From the NCBI GenBank assembly GCA_036804505.1, contig DAIRSI010000015.1, positions 33,615 through 97,614 of the forward strand: a stretch of 64,000 nucleotides of DNA, read 5' to 3'. Positions 53,875 to 62,830 of the stretch are shown piece by piece (positions within the stretch are counted from its first letter, which is position 1; the number at the start of each line of letters is the position of its first letter). The notes beneath the pieces were generated by a model that ran no database searches, was not told the DNA's origin, and saw nothing but the letters and a program-made list of their open reading frames with translations. This DNA is from Phocaeicola_A sp036804505 (GTDB lineage Bacteria > Bacteroidota > Bacteroidia > Bacteroidales > Bacteroidaceae). The position numbers and the translations under genes were made by a program.

Positions 53875-55272
53875 TTATCCTTTAATAGCATTTTCTATTT
53901 CAGCAACCTCTTCCCTAAATGAATTATCTAGTTCACACTGGGTTTTTATCAATTTATAGGCGTGAAGAACCGTGGCATGATCTCTTCCTCCAATAGCTTG
54001 TCCTATTCTTTCAAGGGAATTGCTAGTGTATTTTTTAGAAAAATACATGGCTATCTGGCGAATGAGTACAATATCTTTTTTTCTGCTTTTTGTCTGCAGA
54101 TATTCTTCATTTACATCATAGTGCTGGCATACTGTCTTAATGATGCTGTCAATAGTAATTTCCTTACTCTCTGTTTTCTTTATTCTTTTGACAATCCTTT
54201 CGGTCATATTTAAATCTATCTCATGATTGTAAACCATGGAATAGGCCATTAAAGAATTGACAATGCCTTCAAGGTCTCTTACACTGTCATCTATATTTTT
54301 TGCAATGTAGTCGACTACGTCTTCCGGGAATCTTAATCCGTCACGATGCATTTTGGATACGAGAATATCTTTGCGCAATTCCGTATTAGGCTTTTCCAGT
54401 TCTGCCTGCAGTCCCCATTTGAATCTAGTCAGCAGGCGGTCTTCCAATCCTTGTAGCATAGCTGGAGAACGATCTGATGTAAAAATCAGCTGTTTGTTGT
54501 TCTGATGCAGATGATTGAAAATATGGAAAAAAGTATTTTGGGTCTTAGTCAGATTGGCAAACTCTTGAATATCATCGATAATCAGGACATCGATAGTCTG
54601 ATAAAAATTAATGAAATCATTCGTTGTATTCTTTCTGACAGAATCTGTATACTGCACCTGAAACAAATGGGCCGATACATACAATACCCTCTTGTTAGGA
54701 TACAATTCTTTAATTTTTGTACCTATAGCATTGACGAGATGGGTTTTACCGACACCCGAAGGTCCAAAAATAAACAAAGGATTGAAATCTTTTGCAGGAT
54801 GAAGGGCAACAGCTTGCCCTACAGAACGGGTAAGTTTGTTGCTTTCACCTTCTATGAAATTATTGAAATTATAAGTCGGATTCAACATAGGATTCAAATC
54901 CTGTGTTGAAGGAATTATTTTTGAAGGACTTTCAGGTCCCGACTTGACGGGTGGGCAACTGATGCTTGATCGGTCGCTTTCAGGAATATTTTGCGAAATT
55001 CCATTCGTCTTGTCTGTTAATATCTTATACATAAGGTTTGCTCTTGGTCCAATTACTTTATGTAATGTGGATTTGAGCAAATCAAAGAACTGACCTTCCA
55101 AAAATTCATATACAAAATGACTTGGAACTTTTATGGTCAGTGATTGAGTGTCTTCCTTATAGTCTAAAGGTTCTATTATCTCAAAAAATGTCTTATATTG
55201 CTGGATACTTACATTATCCTTTATAATACGGAGACAATGAGCCCATAGTTCACTTGCTTTATTTTCAATCAT
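53875..55272 (-). CDS. dnaA: Chromosomal replication initiator DnaA
   Basis: A 465-residue DnaA: N-terminal domain I (ASELWAHCLRIIKDNVSIQQYKTFF), AAA+ domain with Walker A GPSGVGKTHL and Walker B VLIIDDIQ, and domain IV with the signature GGRDHATVLHAYKLI. Starts MIENKA at 55272; the frame begins 9 bp earlier. It has its own promoter. Unlike in many bacteria, dnaN is not next to it, and no DnaA boxes were seen in the neighbouring gap. Confidence 0.97.
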   Translation of the reverse strand: MIENKASELWAHCLRIIKDNVSIQQYKTFFEIIEPLDYKEDTQSLTIKVPSHFVYEFLEGQFFDLLKSTLHKVIGPRANLMYKILTDKTNGISQNIPESDRSSISCPPVKSGPESPSKIIPSTQDLNPMLNPTYNFNNFIEGESNKLTRSVGQAVALHPAKDFNPLFIFGPSGVGKTHLVNAIGTKIKELYPNKRVLYVSAHLFQVQYTDSVRKNTTNDFINFYQTIDVLIIDDIQEFANLTKTQNTFFHIFNHLHQNNKQLIFTSDRSPAMLQGLEDRLLTRFKWGLQAELEKPNTELRKDILVSKMHRDGLRFPEDVVDYIAKNIDDSVRDLEGIVNSLMAYSMVYNHEIDLNMTERIVKRIKKTESKEITIDSIIKTVCQHYDVNEEYLQTKSRKKDIVLIRQIAMYFSKKYTSNSLERIGQAIGGRDHATVLHAYKLIKTQCELDNSFREEVAEIENAIKG

Positions 55273-55611
55273 CGTTAGCACACTTGTTTTTTGTCAAACT
55301 TCTACTTATGCAAAGTTGGCAATGTATTTTTAAAAAAACAAACCCATTTTTTTTTGCGAAAATGAAAGCTAAAGTAATTTCTTTATTTTCAGTTGTTTAG
55401 AAAATAATAAAAAAAAGCTACGTTTTTCTAAATTTGCTTTTTTGTAAGTTCTTGATTATTAATCAAATCAGCATAAATTACTCTAAAACTATGCTTTATG
55501 GCATAAAGACATAAACTTCTTGTTTTAACCCTATATGAGGTCTTTTTGATTCAAAAAATAAAAAAAACAGTATGCTTCGTTATTTAGAAAAATTCTATTT
55601 AATATATTTTT
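55273..55611. other. AT-rich gap upstream of dnaA with two 15-bp palindromes
   Basis: 339 bp without a gene. Holds the dnaA promoter and two perfect 7-1-7 palindromes: TTGATTATTAATCAA (55452-55466) and CTTTATGGCATAAAG (55494-55508), whose starts are 42 bp apart. No TTATCCACA-type DnaA box was found on either strand. Confidence 0.6.
55311..55342 (-). promoter_or_regulatory. Promoter of dnaA
   Basis: On the minus strand: TTTG (55342-55339), 20-bp spacer, CAACTTTG (55318-55311), one mismatch to TAnnTTTG. Leader of about 30 nt. Confidence 0.55.
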
Positions 55612-56505
55612 TTATTTATCTTTTCTTCCAAAAAGTGAGATCGTGACATATCGTTTGGGATGTGCTTTCAGATCTTGAATAAGACTCGCTGCACTGGCCG
55701 ATGTGGTATTAAGGTTATCGTAAAATTCTCGGTCATTAAGCAATAATCCGATAGAATTATCTTTTCTGTTCAACTTATCCGTCATGTCTTTTACGTTTGA
55801 AAGGGTCGCATCCACTTTTTGCATGGTTTGGGCATAATCAATTTTATTAAGGTTATCGCTTATATTGACAAAATTATCACAAACCTTATTTATTTTACCA
55901 GTCATTTGAGGAATATCATTTTTTAATATGGCATTTAATTGCCTTGAACTGACAGTCAGGTTTTCGGATACAGTTTGAGCATTGTGCAATGTTGCTGTCA
56001 AGGCAGGATCGGCCAACAGCTTGTTGAGTGATGTGGCGATAGAGTCCAATTTGGGAAGAATCTGTTCTATTTTAGGAATCATTCCCGTAGCGGCATTCAT
56101 CAGTCCTGTAGCGACAGACCCGCGCAACGTATCACCATAATCCACGAAATTATTGTATTTGGATGGAATGTATAGATTCATCTTGACGGTACCCAGCATT
56201 TCTTTTTCCAGTTCAGCATAAGTGCCTTGAGGAATTTTCATGTTCTTGTCCACTTCTATATCCACAACCACATGCCCCGGATGGTTGTAATTATAGGCAA
56301 TGTCTCTCACAATTCCAATATTGAAGCCATTGGCATAAACGGGACTGGAAGCAACCAGACCACACACATTTTCATATTCGATATAATAATGTGAGCTTGC
56401 CTTGAACATGTTGATACCTTTCAGGAAATTTATCCCGTAGAACAATATGGCAACAGCGGCTATGCCCGCAAGTGCAATCTTCACTTCTTTTGTAAAATAT
56501 TTCAT
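55612..56505 (-). CDS. MlaD-family (MCE) lipid-transport protein
   Basis: A 297-residue protein with one N-terminal membrane helix (about 8-27) and an MCE domain (about 38-120; YYIEYENVCGLVASSPVYANGFNIGIVRDI), then long amphipathic helices (about 150-275). MCE proteins form rings or tunnels that carry phospholipids between the two membranes with an ABC transporter; no MlaE or MlaF gene is adjacent. Start at 56505 (MKYFTKEV), 10 bp after the amidase stop; the longer frame start at 56550 would overlap the amidase. Confidence 0.9.
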   Translation of the reverse strand: MKYFTKEVKIALAGIAAVAILFYGINFLKGINMFKASSHYYIEYENVCGLVASSPVYANGFNIGIVRDIAYNYNHPGHVVVDIEVDKNMKIPQGTYAELEKEMLGTVKMNLYIPSKYNNFVDYGDTLRGSVATGLMNAATGMIPKIEQILPKLDSIATSLNKLLADPALTATLHNAQTVSENLTVSSRQLNAILKNDIPQMTGKINKVCDNFVNISDNLNKIDYAQTMQKVDATLSNVKDMTDKLNRKDNSIGLLLNDREFYDNLNTTSASAASLIQDLKAHPKRYVTISLFGRKDK

Positions 56506-56515
56506 AATCCGTTTA

Positions 56516-57802
56516 TTATCTGTTTTTGATGAATTCCTGTATCGCTTCATGTGTAATCATTTTTTCATTTCCCTTGAAAGCGATAATGAAAGCATCCTTG
56601 AATTTGGCATTTAAGCCTTTCTTTATTTTTAATATTTCATTGTAATTATTCGTGTTACCTATTGTATATTTATAGGAATCATTTTCCATATAAAAATCAA
56701 TGTCTGTTTCACCTTTCAGGCGAGGATCGTTATTCTTCAGCTTTTTTGAAGATGTCAGAATTTGTATCTTAAATATAGGTTTTTCTGTGTCTACTGTTTC
56801 TTTTATGGCTTCCACAGCTTTTACTGTCGGACTTTTTTCGACAGGAACAGTCCTTTTTGTTTTTCTGATAGGCGATGCGTCCTTTTTAACAATCCTCACG
56901 ACCGGTGTATCCACTGCTTCTTGAATAGAAGGAGCTGATGCCGGTATTTCAGATACGGTGTCGGGTTTGTTATCAGCTTGTTCCATTGGCTCTTCTGAAG
57001 GAATGATTACCGATTGGGTCCCTGTCTGTTCATCCTTATATTTGAGGAAACCCTGAAATATGCTCCGGCTCATGGATGCGATTCCGTTGTCGGAATTCAG
57101 GAAGTTTTCTTCATCATAAGTCGAGATGTAACCCAATTCTATGAGAATACTAGGCATGGAAGTAGCTCTAAGTACAAGAAACCCTGCCTGATGTACGCCT
57201 TTGTCAATTCTTCCGGCTGTATTCCGGAATTGAATTTGCATCAGCTTGGCCAGGTTTACACTCTGAGCCATGTATTTATCCTGCATAAACTCGAAAATAA
57301 CATAGCTTTCGGCCGAGTTGGGGTTGAATCCGGCATATCGTTCCTTATAGTTCTTTTCTACCAGAATAACGGAATTTTCCTTTTTGGCAACGTCCAGATT
57401 TTCTTTGGCTCTTGCCATACCCAAAGTATAAGTTTCCGCCCCTTTGGCAATCTTGCCTTTAGGCAGAGAATTAGTATGGATGGAGATGAAGAGATCGGCT
57501 TTGGCATTGTTGGCTATTCTGGCTCGTTCGTCGAGCGGAACGAACACATCTTTCTTGCGGGTGAAAATTACTTTCACTCCTCTGCAATTGTTTTCTATGA
57601 GGTTTCCAACTTGAAGAGCCACTTTTAAATTGATGTCTTTTTCTTTCGAGTAACTTCCTGTAGCTCCCGGATCATGACCTCCATGACCAGCATCAATAAC
57701 CACCGTGAACCTTTTGTCTTTGGCTGCGTGGCAGATAGAAGTTGTTCCCACTCCTAAAAGGGATAAAACCAAAATTAGTGTATATAATCCTTTTACGCGC
57801 AT
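56516..57802 (-). CDS. N-acetylmuramoyl-L-alanine amidase (Amidase_3)
   Basis: A 428-residue exported cell-wall hydrolase (signal peptide to about residue 26). Catalytic domain about 32-255 with zinc ligands in DAGHGGHDPGA, SIHTNS and the Glu in ILIELGYIS. The C-terminal ~170 residues are a low-complexity linker followed by a small domain (about 345-428, FKIQILTSSKKLKNNDPRL) resembling a SPOR-type peptidoglycan-binding fold. It cuts the peptide from the glycan at cell separation. It forms an operon with the MlaD gene. Confidence 0.93.
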   Translation of the reverse strand: MRVKGLYTLILVLSLLGVGTTSICHAAKDKRFTVVIDAGHGGHDPGATGSYSKEKDINLKVALQVGNLIENNCRGVKVIFTRKKDVFVPLDERARIANNAKADLFISIHTNSLPKGKIAKGAETYTLGMARAKENLDVAKKENSVILVEKNYKERYAGFNPNSAESYVIFEFMQDKYMAQSVNLAKLMQIQFRNTAGRIDKGVHQAGFLVLRATSMPSILIELGYISTYDEENFLNSDNGIASMSRSIFQGFLKYKDEQTGTQSVIIPSEEPMEQADNKPDTVSEIPASAPSIQEAVDTPVVRIVKKDASPIRKTKRTVPVEKSPTVKAVEAIKETVDTEKPIFKIQILTSSKKLKNNDPRLKGETDIDFYMENDSYKYTIGNTNNYNEILKIKKGLNAKFKDAFIIAFKGNEKMITHEAIQEFIKNR

Positions 57803-57883
57803 ATTACCTATCTAATATTTCGCAAAAGTACTAATTTTTGTCCAATTCGATTCTTTTTTTCTGTGTTTTGTGTAGTATTATAC

Positions 57884-57923
57884 AAAAAGAGAGGAAAAAT
57901 GAACAACTTTTCCTCTCTTTTTT
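57884..57923 (-). terminator. Terminator of the TonB-dependent receptor gene
   Basis: 15-bp stem AAAAAGAGAGGAAAA / TTTTCCTCTCTTTTT with T-run on either strand, 8 bp beyond the receptor stop. Confidence 0.9.
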
Positions 57924-57930
57924 GAGTTTT

Positions 57931-59979
57931 TTACAAATTAAATCGATAGCTTGCTCCTCCTCGTATCCAAATTCCGGGTTGAGGAACGTTGCCTAAGTCA
58001 TAATATGTCTTGTCAAACAAGTTGTTGCCTTCTGCATAAAGAGTGTAGTTGGGAGTTGTCCATGATATTTTCAGATCCAGAATGCCGTATGGCTTGAAAT
58101 TGGTATTTACTCCATTCTTGTCCTGAAGATAATCCGTGTAACTGCCTTCGCGTTTCTGCCAGCGGAAAGCCCATGAGGCCATCAGCTTACTCCAAATCTT
58201 ATGGTCGATTTTTGCAACTAATTTATGTTTCAAGTAGTTGAGGGCGTATTGTGAAATGAAACCGGCTTCCTCATCTTTGTCTTGGTAGATATAGCTGTAA
58301 CCCAGGTAAATGCTCGTGACGGGGAAGGAGGGTGCAATGAGTTCTTTCATATTGAATACGGACGACACTTCCACGCCGAAAGTATTGATGTGTGTATAAT
58401 TAATGGACTTCCAGATGGTTTCATCGGTGGCACGTACCCAGTCAATCATGTTTTTACCTTTGTGGTAATAGGCACTGATTGTGAGTTGAATTCCTGGAGT
58501 GAGATATTTGCTCCCGACTTCGAACGCCTGCATTTCTTCAGGCTTCAGATTTTTGTTGCCCTGATGGGTTTCATTGGTGGTGTAATAAAGTTCCGTGAAC
58601 GTCGGCATGCGCAGAGACGTGTTGTAGGACGCGTATATTTTCCATGGCTCGGACAGTTGGAAGGAGGCGTCAACGCCCGGGTATAGACGGAAATTGTGAT
58701 TTATGAGCCCGGTGTTCATGGTAGCCATGCATCCGGCGGAGAGTGTGAAGCGGTCTAGCAGGATGTTGTGTTCCAGATGGAAGCTGATATTGGTACGATT
58801 CACTCCTTTGGTATAGTTGAGTGAAGTGCCGCTAATGTGTTTCGGCTCTTCGAGCGTTTCGCCAAGTTTGGTACTGATGACATCTTCATTGCGCGTTTCG
58901 GCTCCGATGGCTGTCTTTCCCAAGATAGTGGTGAAGTAGCTGTTCAGGTTCACTCCGTAAGTGGTGGTCTTGTGATAGTTGAACGGAACCTTGCTTGCAT
59001 CGTCGCGAATCAGTTCGAAGCGATCAAAGGCTTGGGTCCAGTACACCACCGGTTTGAAGTGAAAGAAACCCTTCGTCTCAGCTTGTGCCGATGCAAAATA
59101 CTTGCGTGTGTGTTCAAACTGGTTGGGGTATTTCCCGCTGTAGAACGTGTTGGCACCATAGTCTTTATTACTGAAGCCTGCCTGCCAGCTTACGTTTACG
59201 TCCTGATGATTGAACTGGCCCTGATAATAGGCTTTTTGCATCTTCGAGTCGCTGTTGACAGTGGCGCCGTCGCTGCGGAGGAAACTTCCGGAAAGCTGAT
59301 TGGACAGTGCCCCTTTGGTCACGTTCACGCTTGCTCCGCTACGGAACAGACCGTAGGAACCCCCTTCTGCATTCACGGCCACGTGGCTTTGCGGATCGCT
59401 TTTGGTCACGATGTTTATGGCTCCCAGTAAGGAGGATGTTCCGTAAACCCGTCCGGCTGGGCCTTCGAGGATTTCGATTCTTTCAATATCATTCAAGTCA
59501 ACAGGAAAATCGGCGGCATTGTGTCCTGTCTGCGGGTCGCAGATGTTGGCACCGTTCAAGAGGATTGTGATTTGGTCGAACGTGCCGCCCCGGATACTGA
59601 TGTCCGTTTGTACTCCTAAATCACCGCGTTGGCGGACATCCACTCCAATCGCGTATTTCAATAAGTCATTTACACTTTGCACCGGCGCGGCGGCAATCGC
59701 CTTTCTGTCAAGTACAGTTACAATTCTCGCAGCTTGATTCAAGGTAGTGGGGATTCTGCTTCCGGTCACCTCCACTTCTTCCATTTCCACTTCCTTTTGA
59801 GTCTGCTGACGAGATTCGGTTTGTGCCGTCACAGTCTCAACATTGGCAAATGTCAGAGTAGTGAACGCCAGTACGCCAATCTTGATTTCTCTTTTCAGAC
59901 TGCGGAAAGCGGAGTAGGATTTGTGGTCGAAATGACGCCAGCAAACCGCTGCCTCTCTCTTCTGGTTTTGTTTGTACAT
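57931..59979 (-). CDS. TonB-dependent outer-membrane receptor
   Basis: A 682-residue receptor with an unusually long N-terminal leader (hydrophobic core IGVLAFTTLTFANVETVTAQ at about residues 33-52), a TonB box region (MEEVEVTGSRIPTT), plug domain (about 65-180; NDLLKYAIGVDVRQRG, GTSSLLGAINIVTK) and a barrel ending RGGASYRFNL. Length and lack of an N-terminal CarboxypepD domain place it with BtuB/FepA-like uptake of cofactors or metal chelates, not SusC. The substrate is unknown. Start at 59979 (MYKQNQK) follows the -7 element at 60016-60023. Confidence 0.9.
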   Translation of the reverse strand: MYKQNQKREAAVCWRHFDHKSYSAFRSLKREIKIGVLAFTTLTFANVETVTAQTESRQQTQKEVEMEEVEVTGSRIPTTLNQAARIVTVLDRKAIAAAPVQSVNDLLKYAIGVDVRQRGDLGVQTDISIRGGTFDQITILLNGANICDPQTGHNAADFPVDLNDIERIEILEGPAGRVYGTSSLLGAINIVTKSDPQSHVAVNAEGGSYGLFRSGASVNVTKGALSNQLSGSFLRSDGATVNSDSKMQKAYYQGQFNHQDVNVSWQAGFSNKDYGANTFYSGKYPNQFEHTRKYFASAQAETKGFFHFKPVVYWTQAFDRFELIRDDASKVPFNYHKTTTYGVNLNSYFTTILGKTAIGAETRNEDVISTKLGETLEEPKHISGTSLNYTKGVNRTNISFHLEHNILLDRFTLSAGCMATMNTGLINHNFRLYPGVDASFQLSEPWKIYASYNTSLRMPTFTELYYTTNETHQGNKNLKPEEMQAFEVGSKYLTPGIQLTISAYYHKGKNMIDWVRATDETIWKSINYTHINTFGVEVSSVFNMKELIAPSFPVTSIYLGYSYIYQDKDEEAGFISQYALNYLKHKLVAKIDHKIWSKLMASWAFRWQKREGSYTDYLQDKNGVNTNFKPYGILDLKISWTTPNYTLYAEGNNLFDKTYYDLGNVPQPGIWIRGGASYRFNL

Positions 59980-60015
59980 AATTACTTTATTAATTTTTTT
60001 TGCAAAATTGCATGA

Positions 60016-60023
60016 CAAAGATA
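60016..60023 (-). promoter_or_regulatory. -7 element of the TonB receptor gene
   Basis: TATCTTTG on the minus strand, 36 bp before the ATG. Only 12 bp separate it from the divergent -7 element on the other strand, so the two promoters overlap and cannot easily be used together. Confidence 0.55.
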
Positions 60024-60035
60024 ATGATAATATGT

Positions 60036-60043
60036 TAACTTTG
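60036..60043 (+). promoter_or_regulatory. -7 element of the BASS-like transporter gene
   Basis: TAACTTTG, 18 bp before the ATG at 60062; it excludes the earlier frame starts at 59972 and 60032. Confidence 0.55.
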
Positions 60044-60061
60044 CAGAAAATACAGAATCTA

Positions 60062-60991
60062 ATGCTGAAATTCTTAAAGAATTGGACCCTTCCGATAGCC
60101 ATGATTACGGGTGCCTGTGCCTATCCGCTGTTGATACACATCCGTTTCCTCATGCCCTATCTGCTCTTCCTGATACTCCTCGTCACCTTCACCAAGGTGT
60201 CGTTCAAGGATATCAAGATGGAGCCTCTTCACGGGTGGCTGCTCGCCATTCAGCTGTTCGGGTCCGTGATTCTGTTCGCCTTGCTTTATCCCTTCGACAA
60301 GTATCTGGCCGAGAGCGCCATGCTCTGCCTCATTGCACCCACGGCTGCTGCTGCTGCGGTGGTTACCGGCAAGCTGGGCGGAAGCGTTCCCTGTCTCACC
60401 ACCTATACCTTGCTTAGCAGTGTGCTCACTGCTTTTCTGGTGCCGCTGTTCTTTCCTTTGGTAGCATCCCTTCCGCCCGATATCGATATCCATGTGGAGA
60501 GTGATTTCCTTTCTTCGGTGCTGCTCATCCTGAGTCGTGTGTTCATGATTCTGGTGCTGCCGCTCATTCTGGCATGGGCCATTCGCGGGTTTCTCCCCTC
60601 GCTCCACAGACAAATGGTGAAGGTGAGTGGAGTATCGTTCTATCTCTGGGGCTGTTCGCTCACCATCGTTACAGCCGTCACGGTAGATACACTGGTGAAG
60701 AATGAAGACAAGGGGATGATAGAAATACTTGCTGCTCTTGTGGGACTTGCCGCCTGCGCCCTGCAGTTCTATCTGGGCAAGCGCATCGGCTCCCGCTATG
60801 GCGAACGCATCAGCGGCGGGCAGGGACTTGGGCAGAAGAATACCGTGCTCATCATTTGGATATCACAGATGTACCTGAACCCCGTGTCAAGTCTGGCACC
60901 CTGTTCCTACGTCATCTGGCAAAACATAGTCAATTCCTGGCAGCTGTGGAAGAAGCGCAAATGCGATGCCCGGGAAGAACAGATTCATTAA
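60062..60991 (+). CDS. Membrane transporter resembling the bile acid:sodium symporter (BASS) family
   Basis: A 309-residue protein with nine or ten hydrophobic helices (LPIAMITGACAYPLL; LIAPTAAAAAVVTGKLGGSVP; TTYTLLSSVLTAFLVPLFFPL). The APTAAAAAVVTGKLGG segment and helix pattern are as in the SBF/BASS fold. It is divergent from the TonB receptor, which may carry the same compound across the outer membrane. It ends 10 bp before the next gene. The substrate is not evident; G+C of this and the next gene looks higher than in the rest of the window. Confidence 0.75.
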   Translation: MLKFLKNWTLPIAMITGACAYPLLIHIRFLMPYLLFLILLVTFTKVSFKDIKMEPLHGWLLAIQLFGSVILFALLYPFDKYLAESAMLCLIAPTAAAAAVVTGKLGGSVPCLTTYTLLSSVLTAFLVPLFFPLVASLPPDIDIHVESDFLSSVLLILSRVFMILVLPLILAWAIRGFLPSLHRQMVKVSGVSFYLWGCSLTIVTAVTVDTLVKNEDKGMIEILAALVGLAACALQFYLGKRIGSRYGERISGGQGLGQKNTVLIIWISQMYLNPVSSLAPCSYVIWQNIVNSWQLWKKRKCDAREEQIH

Positions 60992-61001
60992 AACAGATAA
61001 T

Positions 61002-62729
61002 ATGAAAAGGGGAACAGTCATATTGTGTGTGTTGGTTTTCTTTACCAGCCTTTCCATAGCCGGGGAAAATCCTTTTGCACGTTTTGTAGGAAAGCCTTAC
61101 GGAACCTACCATTACGCCATACGCGATTCCATGCGCAAGCGTTATGACAGCAACAATTATCCTTTTGTGATGCAAACGGTGGCGCAATTGCGCCAGCTTC
61201 CCGATGTGCTGAACGACGGTCAGTGGCAGTTGGAAGCCGATTTCCTTGAAGTCAATTACATTCACGATTATCGTGGCGGGAGCAACCAAGTGTTTCTTGC
61301 CCGTCTCGACAAGATGCTTCAGACCAGCCGCAAGTGTGGCAACCGGGCGTTTCAGGTGAGGATTCTCCGCCGGTTGCTCGACCATTATATCGACAGTGAT
61401 TTGCTGGAAACTGTGAAACAAGCTCTTTTGCTCGAAGAAGCCCTTTACAATATATCTTTAAGTGAATATCCTGATGCTGTAGATTGCGAGTACCGGCTGG
61501 CCGAAATCTACCTGAAGCACAGAGACTATCTCCGGGTGAAGAAACTGTGTCTGAAGATTCTGGAATCACCCGTATTCCAGCAAAACCAGCGCATCTTTAT
61601 CCATGCCCGCAACTGTCTGGGCATTGTGTATCGCGACTATTATCGTGATTATGACCGGTCCGACTATTGGTACCGCACCATCATCGACTTCGACCGCAAG
61701 TACCACATCAAGGAGCTGCCCGAACAATGGAAGGCCATTGTGAAAGGCGAGCTCGGCATTAATGAAGTGCTCAGAGGCCATTATCCCAACGCCCGGAAAC
61801 TGATGGAAGAATCCATCCGTGTGATGTATGAGGCCAAAGACTATACCTTTTGTTATTCGCAGGCTTGCTATCTTGCCGATTGCTGCTGCGTAATGAATGC
61901 CCCTGCCCAGGCGGCCCGTTATGTGGCAATCGCCGACAGTTGCTTCCGCCGGAGTCCGGTGCCTGTTTCCCGCCAGATGCTGTTCATGGCCAAGAGCAAA
62001 CTCTATGGCAAGCAGAGTCGTCCAGATCTTGCCGGTCGTTATCTTGATTCGGCTTTCGTTGCCCGTGACAATTGGGACTTGAAGTACAATATGAAACCGT
62101 TCCTGCTGATAGAGCAACAGCTGGCCCAGGTCGAGCTGCAGAACAAAGCCGAACAAAGCCGTGCCAATTACCGCAAATACCTGTTCATCCTGTTCGGTTC
62201 CATTGTGCTGATGCTGGCGCTGGGCATCTATCTCGTGCTCTATATTCAGAAGAGTCGTGCCTACAGGGCTTTGGTCCTGAAAAACCAGCAATGGGCGGAG
62301 GCAAAACCCGTCTATTTGGAAAAGGTCGATGTCATGGCCGAGTCTGTCGGGCCCGATGAGGAGGTCATCAAGGCCGATGACGGTTCGCCGCTGATCATGC
62401 AGTTGCAGAAATATCTGGAGCGAACGGAATGCTATTGTCATGCCGATTTGACATTGGACTATCTCTCCAAGAAGCTCGGAGTGAACCGTTCTTATATCTC
62501 CAGTGCCATCAATGCCACGGACAGCAACTTCAATTCCTTCATCAACCACTACCGCGTGCGCATGGCCATCCGCATTCTGACGGACAGTCCCGAGAAATCC
62601 GTGGAGGAAATTGCTCTGTCTGTGGGGTTCGCCAACCGCAAGAGTTTCTACAATGCTTTCCGCAGCATTACGGGATTGTCGCCCACCCAGTTCCGGAATA
62701 ATATGGAGCCAAAAGCCGTCAATAGTTAA
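61002..62729 (+). CDS. Membrane-bound TPR sensor with C-terminal AraC-type DNA-binding domain
   Basis: A 575-residue one-component regulator. Signal-like first helix (about 5-21), a helical TPR-like region on the outer side of the membrane (about 90-380; LAEIYLKHRDYLRVKKLCLKIL), a membrane helix (about 393-416, FILFGSIVLMLALGIYLVLYI), then a cytosolic AraC domain (about 475-570; LTLDYLSKKLGVNRSYISSAI, SVGFANRKSFYNAFRSITGLSPTQF). It could sense an envelope signal and bind DNA directly. Paired 19-bp repeats start 9 bp after its stop and precede the surface-protein gene. Confidence 0.88.
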   Translation: MKRGTVILCVLVFFTSLSIAGENPFARFVGKPYGTYHYAIRDSMRKRYDSNNYPFVMQTVAQLRQLPDVLNDGQWQLEADFLEVNYIHDYRGGSNQVFLARLDKMLQTSRKCGNRAFQVRILRRLLDHYIDSDLLETVKQALLLEEALYNISLSEYPDAVDCEYRLAEIYLKHRDYLRVKKLCLKILESPVFQQNQRIFIHARNCLGIVYRDYYRDYDRSDYWYRTIIDFDRKYHIKELPEQWKAIVKGELGINEVLRGHYPNARKLMEESIRVMYEAKDYTFCYSQACYLADCCCVMNAPAQAARYVAIADSCFRRSPVPVSRQMLFMAKSKLYGKQSRPDLAGRYLDSAFVARDNWDLKYNMKPFLLIEQQLAQVELQNKAEQSRANYRKYLFILFGSIVLMLALGIYLVLYIQKSRAYRALVLKNQQWAEAKPVYLEKVDVMAESVGPDEEVIKADDGSPLIMQLQKYLERTECYCHADLTLDYLSKKLGVNRSYISSAINATDSNFNSFINHYRVRMAIRILTDSPEKSVEEIALSVGFANRKSFYNAFRSITGLSPTQFRNNMEPKAVNS

Positions 62730-62737
62730 ATTTTGTT

Positions 62738-62778
62738 CCTTTTTACGATTTTTCCCATCCTTTTTACGATTTTTCCCC
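62738..62778 (+). promoter_or_regulatory. Tandem 21-bp direct repeat, candidate regulator site
   Basis: CCTTTTTACGATTTTTCCC occurs at 62738-62756 and again at 62759-62777, a 21-bp period (two helix turns), as favoured by AraC-family proteins. The second copy continues as CACACCTG and lies 34 bp (TACGAT to -7) before the promoter of the GLUG gene. A further copy (TACGATTTTTCCCCACACCTG) lies at 63775 before the next gene. Confidence 0.7.
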
Positions 62779-62798
62779 ACACCTGAGGAAACAGTCTT

Positions 62799-62806
62799 TA
62801 TATTTG
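62799..62806 (+). promoter_or_regulatory. -7 element of the GLUG gene
   Basis: TATATTTG, 24 bp before the ATG at 62831, preceded by AGTCTT, which is also found before the second promoter at 63809. Confidence 0.65.
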
Positions 62807-62830
62807 ACCCGGTATTAACCTAAAACAATT

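Noticed and set aside
55273..55611. Replication origin beside dnaA
   Set aside because: AT-rich, but no TTATCCACA-type boxes on either strand and no dnaN or gyrase cluster; strand-skew data would be needed.
59980..60061. Cobalamin riboswitch before the TonB receptor (BtuB-like)
   Set aside because: The whole divergent gap is about 80 bp and filled by two promoters; a B12 riboswitch needs about 200 nt.
61566..62780. 404-codon minus-strand open frame
   Set aside because: Shadow of the TPR/AraC gene; G/C-rich codon use opens antisense frames. No promoter or recognisable domain.
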